DNA of 64,000 nt from Viola odorata. Its lineage: Eukaryota > Streptophyta > Magnoliopsida > Malpighiales > Violaceae. Position 1 is the first letter of the stretch. Each line of letters begins with the position of its first letter. The stretch is from the NCBI GenBank assembly GCA_963691705.1, contig OY829545.1, forward strand, positions 44,441,475-44,505,474. The letters are read 5' to 3'. Position numbers and translations under genes: made by a program. The notes beneath the pieces are model-generated. The model saw only the letters and a program-made list of their open reading frames with translations. It searched no databases and was not told where the DNA came from. This document shows, in pieces, positions 22,914-34,561 of this stretch.

Positions 22914-24944
22914 CAGAAATGGAGGGGGTGGGTTCGGCAATGCCTATGTACTGCTAGAGTGTCGGTTTTAATTAATGGGTCGCCTTCAGCGAAATTCGGA
23001 TTGAGTAGAGGCCTTCGCCAAGGGTGCTCTTTATCCCCTTTTCTATTTAATATTGCGGTGGAAGGTCTTCACCTTCTATTTTCCCGGGCACATAACAGAG
23101 GAATTCTCCGAGGGATCGGGGGGGTTGAGGGGTGGACAGCCACGCATCTACAATTCGCTGATGATACGCTGATATTTGTGAATAATGATGAGGAAGAGGT
23201 TCACAATGTTAAGGGGCTCCTGAGATGGTTTGATGCTCTTTCTGGTCTGAAAGTGAATTATCACAAAAGCACACTTGTTGGGGTGAACTTATATAGGCCT
23301 CTTGGCGAATCTATGGCCCGCCGTGCTGGTTGCAGGTACGAGTCTCTGCCATTTGATTACTTGGGATCCACTGTAGGTATGAATCCTAGAAGGATATCTA
23401 ATTGGGCGGGGCTTTTGAGGAAAATGCGGGAGAAACTTGCGACATGGAAAGGTCCACTTCTGTCTTTGGGCGGCCGTATCACCTTGGTTAAATCTGTGCT
23501 GGCTAGCATCCCTCTCTATAACATGTCGTTGTTCAAAATGCCTAAAGGGATCACCCAGAAGTGTAATCAGATTATGCGCCGGTTTTTATGGAGTGGGGAG
23601 GATAGTCGATCTGGCCTGGCTAAGGTTAAATGGGAGAGGGTGACCCGGCCGAAAGAGATGGGTGGGTTGGGTTTACAGGATGTTCGAATGAGGAATGAGT
23701 GTCTTCTGTTCAAATGGATTTGGGGGGCGCTAAAAGGGGGAAACAAGCTGTGGATTGATATTATTCGAGCCAAGTATAGTATCTCTAATGTGGGACATTT
23801 GTGGAAGCATGATCATGGCGAGTTCTCTCCTATTTGGCAAGACATTATGGCTACTTGGGGTAGAGGGAGTGACCGGTTCCATCAGTGGACTACCAATATT
23901 CGGCTTACCTTGGGAGAGGGGGCTACATTCTTATTCTGGTGGGATACTTGGTCAAATCAAACTCCCCTCACGTTACGCTATCCTAGATTGTATCACCTTT
24001 CGGGAAATCAGGAGGGAAAGATTGTTGATTTTGGGGAGTGGATTGGCGACGTTTGGGAGTGGAAATGGAGGTGGCGGAGAGCCTTATTCGCTTGGGAGTC
24101 CGAGGAGCTATCTGACATGGTTGAGATGCTGCATCCTCCGAAGCGCAATGGGGCCGATGTGGTGGAGTGGTCTCTTGGCCATCTGAAACAATTCTCGGTG
24201 CACTCACTTTCGACTTTCATCGATAGTTCAACCTTCTCGGGGCAGTCAAATGACCTCCTTGCTTCTTGCTGGCAGCGTTTAGTGCCGTTCAGGGTGGAAG
24301 CTTTCACTTGGTTAGCTCTTCAAGAGAGTATTTCGACACGGGACTTCTTGAGGCGCCGGCATATTATTTCTGTCGAAGAAGATTGCTGCCCCTTTGTTCT
24401 GCAGCAGGGGAAACAACCAGCCATTTATTCGTCCATTGCTCAGCGGCGGAGAGGGTTTGGGATTTTATCATCAGGTGGGCGTCGGTCTCATGGTGCCGGC
24501 CATGTTCAGTCCAGGATTTATGGCAGAGTTGGGATGGTTTGGCCATCAGGGGCAACAAGAGGACCAAAAGCTATTGGCATGTGGCATCTTTGGAGCCAAC
24601 GAAACAGCAAAGTGTTCCGTAATGTTGATCCATGCTCGTTCCGAACTGTGCGAGACATATTTGGGCAATGGCAAAGATGGATCAAATGCTGGGATCATAA
24701 TTTCCCATACTCCCCTACGCAGATGCTGATTCCCTCGGATTGGCTGGAATGATGATGGAGCCATGACAGTTTGCGTGTATTCTGTATTGCTGTTTGGACT
24801 CTTTGCTGTTGGACTACTCTTTGTCTTCTTTGTTTTGCTTTTAGTGGCTGCTATTGCAGTTACTTCTGTTTCATTGTCTGTTTCATTGTCATGAGCCCCA
24901 TGACTTTGATCTCAATAAAACCATGTCAGCTTATTTAAAAAAAA
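22914..24944 (+). mobile_element. 5'-truncated L1-type LINE in GH1 intron 4
   Basis: It is bounded by a 17-bp target duplication and ends in a run of about ten A after an AATAAA signal (24915-24920), the classic target-primed structure. Only the second half of ORF2 and the 3' UTR are present. It lies in the same orientation as the GH1 gene, so its poly(A) signal could end GH1 transcripts early. Confidence 0.95.
22959..24752 (+). pseudogene. LINE ORF2 C-terminal half: RT motifs B-E and zf-RVT
   Basis: It begins inside RT, so there is no true start codon. It shows GLRQGCSLSPFLFNIAVEGL (motif B), LQFADDTLIF (motif C, catalytic Asp pair), then GLKVNYHKS and YLGSTVG. The connector follows with SLGGRITLVKSVL and the LKVKWERV-type block. 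The C-terminal zinc finger (LCSAAGETTSHLFVHCSAAE) lies in another frame between about 24385 and 24570, and the original frame resumes with WHLWSQRNSKVF. Two compensating frameshifts therefore mark decay. It is unable to move without the missing endonuclease. Confidence 0.9.
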
Positions 24945-24961
24945 AATGAATAGGAGTTAGT
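24945..24961. repeat. right target-site duplication of intron-4 LINE
   Basis: Exact copy of 22897-22913. Confidence 0.93.
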
Positions 24962-25182
24962 ATGATGGAGTATATATGCTCATTGATGTGTTTGGTATGT
25001 TATCGGTAAGAATGAGAATAAAATGTTTGAGTTACCATTACTTTTGTTTATATGAATGGTAGGGAATGAAACCGTACAAGTAGATTTTATCATTTTCTTA
25101 ATAGAGTCATTATTGAATATATTTAAATGTAAAATTCATTGCTTATGTTATTTGATAATTTATATTTGAATGTATTTTACAA

Positions 25183-25203
25183 AATATATATATATATATA
25201 TAG
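25183..25203. repeat. TA microsatellite in GH1 intron 4
   Basis: About ten TA units, 34 bases before exon 5. It could vary in length among individuals. Confidence 0.85.
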
Positions 25204-25375
25204 AATTCATTAATTTTACTATTTCTTAAATTTCAGATGGAAAAATCAGTGGTGGAGTGAATGTATTAGGTGTCAACTTTTACAGTAATCTTATCAACGA
25301 GCTTCTAGCTAATGGTAATTAATAGTCAAATTTTAGATCCATCTACAAATTATTGACGGGTGGTTAATTAAGTAA

Positions 25376-25507
<132 letters not shown>

Positions 25508-26459
25508 TAAGATTTCAACACTTTGAAACACACTTTTGGAGTCTTCTACTATCCAATTTTCAGAAAAATAGGATACAAATTAATAAAATTCTGAAAATCC
25601 AAAAAATGTATTTCTTGGAAATGATTACTACCTTAAATTTCTAAAAATTCCAAAAATAAATACAAAAAATATGAAAATATAATAAGTTTTAAATTTTAGA
25701 AAAAATTCCACAAACGTTAGGGAACATCTAGAACCAGTACTTCAATTTCCCTGTATGATTTCTTCAATTTTTTATATATATTTAAGTGAATGATAGACAA
25801 ATTATTTATACTCGATCGCAACGGTTCTAATTAGTTAACTTTGTATAATAATTAAACACATGAATAGGAATGATTTTAAGGAATATGCGGATTTTTGCTT
25901 CAAGACATTTGGGGACAGAGTAAAACACTGGTGCACGCTGAACGAGCCATTCATTTTCACTGATAGTGGATACAACGGAGGCACATTTGCCCCCGGGCGA
26001 TGCTCCAGCTATGTCGGAAATTGCACACAAGGCAACTCTGCAACTGAGCCCTACATTGTGGGCCATCACCTGCTTCTGGCCCATGCAAATGCTGTCACCC
26101 TCTACAAGTGTAAATATCAGGTCAGGTACTTTACAGTAAAGTTCTATCTAATTCCACAGTTTCTAATTGTGATTTACGCTATTCTTAGCTTTCTAAATCA
26201 ATGTGTTTATAAGAATCGTCCAATTAATAGCTTATATATGTAGATATAAAATAGTTACACGTAATAGTGTGAACAAATTTTATCTACCTAGATAATGACT
26301 GATGCATGAACTCCTACAGTATTTAGTTATATATAATCACTCACTAATAAGATGATATGATTTTAATAAAATGATATGATTTTATTAATGGAGCTACTCT
26401 CATATCAATGTGGAAATAAAAAGTGCATAATTTTATCTCCTTTTTGGAAACCTTTTTTT

Positions 26460-27010
26460 GAGACTAAGTGTGTGTTTGGGGTTGGGAGTTGGGTACCCAA
26501 CCCAACTTTTCCCAACCCAAAAGCCTTATAAGGTGTTTGGTAACACCTTACGAACTCAGCTTTTTAGAAAGCTGGCTTCCTACTTTTGCCTTGGCCCCCT
26601 CCTTTCCTCACTGCTCCAATTTGCTCCAGTGGGCAAAAGCTCACCCAGCTTTTACCCTCTCTCTCCTTTTTTTTTTTTTCCTTCATTTTAAATTCATTTT
26701 TTTACTTTATATACTATAACAAAATAAATTAAAAACTATCACAATAAAATCTCAATCTCAAGATAAATAATTCTAGATCCACTTTTCCTATTTTTATTAA
26801 ATTTTTAAAAATGGATTTTATACTCCAACTTTTTCATTTTTATAGTTTTACCAAACACCTAAAACAACTTCTCGTTTCCCACAGCACTTTTAAGAAATGT
26901 TTACCAAACAGCACACTACTTTGCGCAAAAGTACTTTTCCCACAGCACTTTTACCCACAGCACGTTTCGGACCAGAACCGGAATGCCAAACAGGCCCGGG
27001 AAGGTAAGTG
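26460..27010. mobile_element. possible hAT-like MITE in GH1 intron 7
   Basis: The block starts with GTGTGTTTGGGGTTGGGAG and a GGGTTGGGTACCCAACCC-like palindrome and ends with ATGCCAAACAGGCCC. TGTTTGG at one edge and CCAAACA at the other are inverted, as in a common plant MITE type. No exact target duplication is visible, so borders are approximate. Confidence 0.35.
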
Positions 27011-28485
27011 TTCCCTTTGTAAAAGTAAAACCCACTTTAAGCAAGTTTGGTACTTTTTAACTAAAGAGGTAAAAGTTACTTACCCTCACGTCGAGTTTTC
27101 TCCCCATACTAGGCAATTTCTGTCAAAATACACTTTCATTTCCTTTTCTGATTTTATTTTTCTGCCACCAAATGCTAAATATTACTGTTATTCCATGATT
27201 TCATTCTTCGTGTCTCTTTGGCCACTACATAAAACTAAATTTAAATTAATTTAATAAAAAAATGTAACAATGAAGTAGATATGTATCCGAGTTCTTGTAA
27301 AAAAATATAAAAAAAAACTATGCATCCCACGTATAATGTATCATTAATGTTATTTTTAAATTAAGTTAAACTTAAATTTATTCAAATTTAAATAACAAAT
27401 AAATTTGAAAATCAACTATAATAGTATATGGTAATGTATTAGGTAACAAGTTTTAATTATACAGAAAATAATTATGTCGAAGGCAAAATCACATAATTAA
27501 TTAAGGAAATAAATGAACTCTATTTTTAATTATTTTTTTCAATGAATTATTCCTAATTATAAATGAAGTAGGAATTTGTAATGTAACTATCTCTTCTATT
27601 AATTAGCCTTAAAACTTGATCCCTTAAAATATTATTAAGAGGTTTCGTGAAGGTTTGAAAAAAGTGTATAATATATGGATACGGTTAATCGTTTAATTAT
27701 AATTTGAGTTTAGAAAGAATGAATACATACGTCCCAATAATAACGGATAAAAAAAATAGGGGTAATAATTTTTTACTCCCTGTAATATCGTCGAAAAGTA
27801 AGAACCTCTTTTGTAGTTCGTCTCCCCTGTACTACTATTTTCGGGCAAAAAGACCCTTCCGTCCATGTTTGACCAATTTGACTAACGAATCTGTTAAATT
27901 AACCTCCTACATCCGGTTGTCTTCATTTTTTAAATTAATTAAATAATATAATTAATTTAAAAATACATTTTTTTCCAAAAAAAAAAACATGACTTAATAA
28001 AAATTAAAAAAAAAATTAAAAATTCAAAAAATTGAAAAAAACACTAATTTCTATTCCATAATTTCATCTTTTAATATTCAATTTTGCCCTATTAAATTCA
28101 TCTTTTTACTGTTAAAAAAATAAAAATTTCATTCCATATCCAAATCAAACATTCCACCCACTAAATTAAAATTTCATTCCAAATCCAATTTTCTCTTATG
28201 TTCTTCTTCTAACAATCAAAATTATTGTACTGGAAAAATAAAAAACAACCAACTTTACTTTATAAAAAACTTTAAACAAACCCAACTGCAATTCTAGCTC
28301 GCATGGCGGCTTCGCCTGCACCACCGACTTCACAGCCACCACCACCAGCAGTCCCAGCGGCGAACCCGCCTCCCACAGCCGATTCACCCCTTCAATTAAA
28401 AAAGAGGATTTGGGTGCTCCAACCTCCAAATCTGCCGAACTGATTCCTTCACCACACTCTTCCTCCAGTTTTGAAGGCCGGTGAT

Positions 28486-28650
28486 ATGCAGATTTGGAAA
28501 GGTTACGGGCTTTTGGTAGATTTGGGAGTGATGTCATGGATAAAATTGGTGGTAGGTGCTGCAGCCGCTGCTACGGCGGTGTTGATTGTGGTTCGGCAAC
28601 GCAGGTTCGTCGGAAAAGAAGAAGGACAATTAAGAAACAAAATTAAGTGA
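28486..28650 (+). CDS. small membrane-type ORF inside the Mutator-like element
   Basis: ATG to TGA, 54 aa. A hydrophobic stretch (IKLVVGAAAAATAVLIVV, residues 19-36) could span a membrane and is followed by the positive cluster RQRRF. The surrounding sequence is richer in G+C than the element's AT-rich arms. It may be a piece of a host gene picked up by the element. I do not recognise it, and it may not be translated. Confidence 0.35.
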   Translation: MQIWKGYGLLVDLGVMSWIKLVVGAAAAATAVLIVVRQRRFVGKEEGQLRNKIK

Positions 28651-28881
28651 GGGATTTGATTTAGTTATGTAGGACAAAAACGTTTATCTTTTTTCTTTTC
28701 TTTCTTGCAATTCTTTTTATGCAGATCTTGTTTTATTTTTTTCACTTTATGTTTTATCCGTCACTTTTAAATAATTTTCTGTTCCTTTCTAAAATAATAA
28801 TCTATTAAAATGTTTAATTTTTTGATTTTTTTTGAAATTTTAAAATATTTTTGAAATTAATTATATTATTTAATATATATA

Positions 28882-28928
28882 ATTACCTGCTACAACAAGT
28901 TAAAAAAAAACTTGTTGTAGCAGGTAAT
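28882..28928. repeat. perfect 20-bp hairpin in the Mutator-like element
   Basis: ATTACCTGCTACAACAAGTT, seven A, then the exact inverted copy. It lies next to the right terminal repeat. Confidence 0.9.
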
Positions 28929-29673
28929 CCGTTAAATTTAACGGAAGGGGGCAATTTGCCTGAAAACAGTAGTCCAAAAAAAACGGACCGCAAAAAATAA
29001 AATACATGGAAGGTTTTTAATTTTCGACGATAATAGAGGGGACAAAAAATTATTACCCCAAAAAAATATAAATAGTGATAAAAGATATACGGATTCTAGT
29101 TGTAAGTAACAGAAATGTGTAGTCACACAATTTCGGCCTCTTTCCAAGAGCCCTATATCGATGGTAACACATCACCCTCTAATCCATCAAAAGTTCCTCT
29201 AATCCCAAAAATGCTTGATTAATTAAGTGGAAAAATATAGACTGAACATGGAGAATAATTAATTTTTATAAATATAATAAAATTATTGGACGGCCTAAAT
29301 ACAATATTATTTTATTCTATATATGTTGTATAAAATTTATGGAAATTAAAATCGTATATTTATAACATGCGTTATTCGTAATTATGACGGGAGGATTGTT
29401 TTTAGAGTCCCTAAAGTTTAATGAATTATGCACTTAAGTTAATTCTTGTAATTCATGCTTCTTATTGATGATCGATCTTCTTGATTGTGGAATTATGGGA
29501 TTATAATTTATTTAGTCCAATAGTTTAACGCAGTGAATAATGTACACAACACAGGCCTCTCAAAAGGGAAAAATTGGAATCACATTAAACTCCCTCTGGA
29601 TTCTACCAAAGTCCGCATCATCCGAAGCCGACCGCAAAGCAGCTCAAAGAACTCTAGATTTCATGTTCGGTTG

Positions 29674-29678
29674 GTAAG
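29674..29678. repeat. left target site of element D, also the exon 8 splice donor
   Basis: GTAAG here; the right flank at 41485-41489 is ATAAG, one mismatch. The donor therefore survived only on the left. Confidence 0.7.
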
Positions 29679-30555
29679 TGATAATCCAAAGAAGGGTATG
29701 AGGGTTTTTCCATCAAATGGCATCTTGGAGTGAGGTGGTCGGAATTCCATGAACGCCATGAGCAACCTACACAGCGCCGGAGGTGATCTCCGGCGTAGAA
29801 ACTCCGATGCCAAAGTCAGTGTTTGGTCTTACTTTGAGAATGTTCTACGTATGTGTGTGTAAGAGTGAATCAATGAAATTCTCCGTCTCTGTGTGTATGC
29901 TCAAGCTTATGATTCAGATTAAGATTCAGATTAAGATGCCGATCCCTTTCTATTGTCTCCCCTCTTCCTTTTATTGAGGGAGAGGGCTCCTCCACTTTAG
30001 ACATGTTCCCTCTTTTTGTCCAAAAGGTGGTCAAAAGGTGAGAATAAACAACTAAAGTTGGAGTTAATGCCTTTGGGGGAATAAATATTCCTTATGTCTA
30101 CTAACTTTATCATGTTTGAGTGGGAGCAGGAGATGCTGTCTCCCACGCGTGGCTTTGACCACTATCATAATAGAAATAGTGTACAGTGTACCTTTATTTG
30201 GAGCTTATGCCGTTTGTGCCAAATCGGCAGGATGCCGTTTGTGCCAAAGCGGCAGGATGCCATTATCACCAAATCGGCTAAGTGTCGTTTGGTGGCATCT
30301 TTGACCTGGTCAACGTGTATATCAGTGCAGACCCGTTTCCTCCTGCTTTGAGGTGAATCGACCTTGTGCCGTTTCGTTGATAACGGACTGGACGTGCCCC
30401 TTAGTCACATGTTCCCGTTGACGTGATCAATCAGTAGCGATGCCGTTTATATGGTTGACTTGGTCAGTTCGGTCATGTACCGTTTTGACGGGTCAACGGT
30501 ACTTTGTGAGGGTGCAATGTCCGTTGTGCCCTTATGATAATTTTATGTATTATCA
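29679..30555 (-). repeat. 3' LTR of element D
   Basis: 877 bp with ends TGATAAT...ATTATCA. It is near-identical to 40608-41484. It holds several CCGTTT/AAACGG-type short repeats. Confidence 0.95.
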
Positions 30556-30959
30556 GAGGCCCAACAACAAACGAGCCCGAGTGTTTACCAAGGGCGTGCC
30601 GTTTCTGGATTGATGGCTGACGATCGGTATGTTGCCGTTTTGACTTATTTCTGCCCTTCAAAGAGTTTTTCTTCGTTCCTGCAAATAAAAAATAAATAGC
30701 AATAAAGTGAAATTTAACTTACAATGCACCTGCGACGTGGCGCTTTAATTGCTAAGCGTTTGTAATTGTTCGTGACTTTTGAGGAGAGGACGCCTCTTCA
30801 GTTGGCAGAGTTTTTGAATTTCGAAATTCAAAAAACCCTTTGAGAGACGCGCACGCCGCTTCTCATTAAATGCCTGACAGCTTTGTTGACAATTCGCTGC
30901 TTTTCAGAACAGGCCTGCCACTTGTCAGTGATCGATTGGACACATAAACGGCTACTAAT

Positions 30960-31182
30960 TATTTCTCTTTAAAAGCAATTTTCCTTGGAAAACCTAAATC
31001 TCTCCTCGTTTCTCAAACGCCGCTCCCATCTTCTTCCTCAAAAACTCTCTCTCTCTCTCAAGCGAAAACTCTTCCTGCCATTTTCGATTTTAAGCTCTGC
31101 TCTTCAAGGATTTCCGCAACCACCGGGTATTTCTTAACCTTCTTTTACCTTTGTGTTGTTTGTGATTGAGGTTTGTGGAAAA
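30960..31182 (+). promoter_or_regulatory. leader of the antisense gene of element D
   Basis: A possible TATA-like TTTAAAAG lies at about 30969. A CT-rich stretch (CTCTCTCTCTCTC, about 31047) and a possible leader intron (donor GGTATTTC near 31125, acceptor TTGAG near 31170) precede ATG 31183. This looks like an ordinary plant 5' UTR, which suggests an independent promoter rather than the LTR. Confidence 0.45.
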
Positions 31183-33469
31183 ATGGCCCCTAGACGTCCT
31201 GTTATTTCCACTGATGAGTTGCTTGAGAAAACTGCCACTAAAATTAGGACTGTGGATGAATTAAATCTGGAATTGGAGAAGTATGGGATTGAACTGCCGG
31301 TAGGGTGTAAGGCCATGGTTGCTTCTCCTAATGTTAGGTTGAATAGTGCCTTGCTAGGTAATCATAGAGTTCTGTACTCTAAAATGTTTGCTTATGGCTT
31401 CCGTTTTCCCTTGAAAACTATGGTGAGGAATATGCTAGTGCAGCATCTTCTTAGCCCTGCCCAGATCACTCCCAATTCCTGGGCTTCGATCTATGCGTTT
31501 ATCAATGTCTGTGCTCACCTCCAAATCAAAGAACCTTCGCTGCAACTGTTTAAACACTTTTTCCATTTGAGTACTAGGAGCAGTTTGGTTACCCTTCGCC
31601 CTCGCAAGGATGAGGACCTTCAGCCGTTTCTGAAGAATTTTGACCGGTATGAATCTTCTGTTAAAGGATGGAGAGATCACTTCTTCACGATTTCTTGCGC
31701 AACCAAACCTGAGTGGTCCCCTGGGTTCAATCCGGCAATCAATGAACTGCAGTGGATAAGGACAGAAGAACCGTCTGGTCCGTTGCAAGCTCAAATCGAC
31801 ATCTTGCTAACTTTTGATACGAAGTTCAATGTGCAGAAGATGACAATGGGCTTGCCGTTGCTGGACTGTGCCGTTGATGGTGAGTTATGAGTTTTCAAAG
31901 ATACCCTGCGTACTCGTTGTAACATTCTGACGCCGATTTTGTTTTTATGCAGATGATGGACGACCGATTAGAACAGGACCGACACTGATCCGTTCTCGCC
32001 TTGTTGATTCTAGTGAAGAAGAAGCTGGCGATAACGTGGATCGCTCTGAGGACCCCGAGGTTGCTCAGCCCGCTGCCGATGAGGGAGTTTCGGCACCTTC
32101 GATCTATAGGCGAAAGAAAGTTGGCCGAGATACGTTTGAGTATTTCCCCTTGGAGAACCCTGACCCGTAAATTATTGAGGCGGCGAAACGGGTTTTATTG
32201 AAAAGGAAGAGAGCTGCGGAGAAACGGGAAAAGGCTAAAGCGGCAAAACGGGCGGCTGCCGTTTCGACAGAAGATGTGGAAGATCGGCCTGAAGCCGTTT
32301 CTGAGGAAGCCGGTCCATCTATCGCCGTTCCTCTTCCGTCTGAACAAGCACATCAGCCAGAGGCCTTTCCTGAGCCAATTGACCTTAATCGGACTGATGC
32401 CGATCTGGAGCATCCTGATGCCGATCTGGCAAATGCAGCTACTGAGCCGATTGTCGACGAGGGTCCGTCTGTTTCTCCTCCAGAAAAGCAAGTAAATGCT
32501 TCAGCAGATGTTCCTCCAACCAGTTCTTCCGGTTCTGCCCCTGTTTATCTTCACTGGGTGGATGGTCCGCGCTCATCCAATGTTCCATTTATTTCAGATG
32601 ATCGTGCCGTTCCACCCCCCTCTGATTTCAAAGGCTATTTTTCCAACAATGGTCCTGACGGCGAGGTTACTCACATTGCTAGTTTGAATAACCTTGGAGA
32701 GAGCTGCGGCCGTTCCCTTGGTTTAAAAATGCCAGCTTGCACTGACTATCGGACGGGTCACTTAATAGGTGAAATTTTTGCCAATCAAGCCGACAGGGAA
32801 CGCTACAGCCGCTTGGAACTTAGCTCTCACTTTGCCAATCTGCAAAGCATTATGTACAGCGGTTTATGTGCTTCATGATATACTGCAGAAGTTGTGGATT
32901 CAAAGCTTGAAGAGTCCAGGGAGGCACTTCGGCGATCAACCGCTGAGAATGCTACCCTTAAGAAAGAAAAGGAGAGTCTGATGGCTGCCCATGAATCGGA
33001 TAAGAAAGCTGTCATTGACGCACGCAAGAAGCTGGCCGATAGTCTTCACGAAAGGGATGGCCTTTCGGCTAAGATCAGAGAAGAGCAGGTGAGGATCGGG
33101 GAGCTGATGTCAGACAAATCGGCCCTGTGCGATTCCGTCACTAAACTTAGTGAAGATAAAGCCGCTCTGATTAATAATGTGGCCAAGCTTACTGCTGAAC
33201 TGGAAGCGGCCCGTGCCGATTTGGAGATCAGAACAGTAGAGTTGGAATCGGCTAGGAGTTGTATTGCCGATAAGGACGCTGAACTGGAGAAAGTTCCAGG
33301 CAAGATCGGCTGGTGGCGACAGAAGACAAAGGACATCATGATTGACAGCTATATGGAATTCTATGGGGAGATTAACTTTGATGCCACGAAGATCGGCTCA
33401 TATGTTAACTCCTTAGAAAAAGAAGCTGAGGCAAAGGAGTATCAATCCTCTTCAGAAGATGAACCATAG
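31183..33469 (+). pseudogene. antisense additional gene of element D (Transposase_28-type plus coiled coil)
   Basis: Two exons: 31183-31879 and 31953-33469 (GT-AG, phase 1). The start is ATG at 31183 (MAPRRPVISTDELLEK). The N-terminal 230 residues (YGFRFPLKTMVRNML, ITPNSWASIYAF, SSVKGWRDHFFTIS) match the family known as putative gypsy-type transposon domain (PF04195). A basic stretch (KRKRAAEKREKAKAAKRAA), an acidic/proline-rich middle and a long coiled coil (about 32900-33330, heptads rich in L, E, K) follow. The frame of about 738 codons is broken by TAA 32168-32170 and TGA 32876-32878. Antisense genes here are known in Grande-like Tat elements; their role is unknown. Confidence 0.8.
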
Positions 33470-33785
33470 AACTGTCTTTGTTTGCACCTTGTCTTTCCCT
33501 GTTATGCGGATTATTGCCGTTTTGGCACATTTTGTAATGAACAATATTATTTAAATATATAATTTTTGCAATTTTTAGTTATTGCACATGCTTAATCATT
33601 TCTGTTATGCATATATATATATATACTCCAGAAAATTAAAAAGATAAAAAACAATTGTGAATTGAACTTATCTCTCTTTGGCAGAATCGGCTGCTCGCCG
33701 TTCTGAAGAGGCCGTTTTGAGGTTGAAAGAACCTTTGATGAATCGGCACTAGGCCGTTATGAAGAGACTGTCGTTGCACACTTCA

Positions 33786-34050
33786 TTACTTCAACGGCGA
33801 TATATGCTTCAATAACTCTATATGCCTTGATGACGATATATTCCTCAGTAACGTTATACGCTTCAATAACTCTATATTCCTCAATAACGATATATGCCTT
33901 GATAACGCTATATGTCTTGCTGGCAGTATATGTATCGTTGGCGATATATGTATTGTTGGCAATATATGTATTAGTTAGCCGTATATGTTATCGTTGGCAA
34001 TATATGTATCATTGGCGATATATGTATTAGTTAGCGATATATGCCTTGGT
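33786..34050 (+). repeat. degenerate AT-rich minisatellite in element D
   Basis: Units of about 20-30 bases built on CGATATATG and GTTGGCAATATATGTAT repeat many times with variation, just after the antisense gene. Confidence 0.75.
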
Positions 34051-34207
34051 TTCAATTTGAACCATTCGGGCTGGAGCCGATTTGGCTGTCGGCGTTCCCA
34101 GGCAGCACTTTAGGTAGCCCTGGTAGCGATTTGAACCAATCGGGCTGGAGCCGATTTGGTTGTCGGCGCCTTAGGTAGCCCTAGCAGAAATGATATCGCC
34201 AATTCTT

Positions 34208-34459
34208 GGATTTTGGTAACGTGGTTCGGATTAACCTACATCCACGACTGGATTTTGATAACGCGGTTCGGATTAACCTACATCCACGGCTGGATTTTGT
34301 TAACGCGGTTCGGCTTAACCTATATCCACGGCTGGATTTTGTTAACGCGGTTCGGCTTAACCTACATCCACGGCTGGATTTTGTTAACGCGGTTCGGATT
34401 AACCTACATCCACGGCTGGATTTTGATAACGCGGTTCGGCTTAGCCTACATCCACGGCT
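34208..34459 (+). repeat. six tandem 42-bp units in element D
   Basis: Units start at 34208, 34250, 34292, 34334, 34376 and 34418, each beginning GGATTTTG and containing ACGCGGTTCGG and CTACATCCACG. They lie between the integrase end and the antisense gene. All six stay in the same phase, so long ORFs seen here on both strands are artefacts. Confidence 0.92.
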
Positions 34460-34561
34460 GTTTGCATTCTGCAACCATATGGTAAACACACTACGGGCAA
34501 GAATATGTATATTTAATATTGTTAGTTGCAGATAATTTTACATCTACAATATTTTTGATAT

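Larger units (their letters stand above)
27759..29059. mobile_element. Mutator-like element with captured sequence in GH1 intron 7
   Basis: It has long inverted ends of roughly 170-200 bp: GGGGTAATAATTTTTTACTC at the left and, inverted, GGGGTAATAATTTTTTGTCC at the right. They stay alignable through ATCGTCGAAAA and the CCGTTAAATT regions. The 9-bp target duplication AAAAAAATA flanks it (27750-27758 and 29060-29068). No transposase is present. The interior (28290-28650) is GC-richer, with codon-like structure, as in Pack-MULEs. Confidence 0.88.

Noticed and set aside
32866..32891. A possible 30-base intron removing the stop at 32876
   Set aside because: Far below the usual minimum for plant introns; a C-to-T stop is simpler.
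34156..34535. Long overlapping ORFs of about 100 aa on both strands
   Set aside because: They result from the 42-bp tandem array, whose period is a multiple of three.
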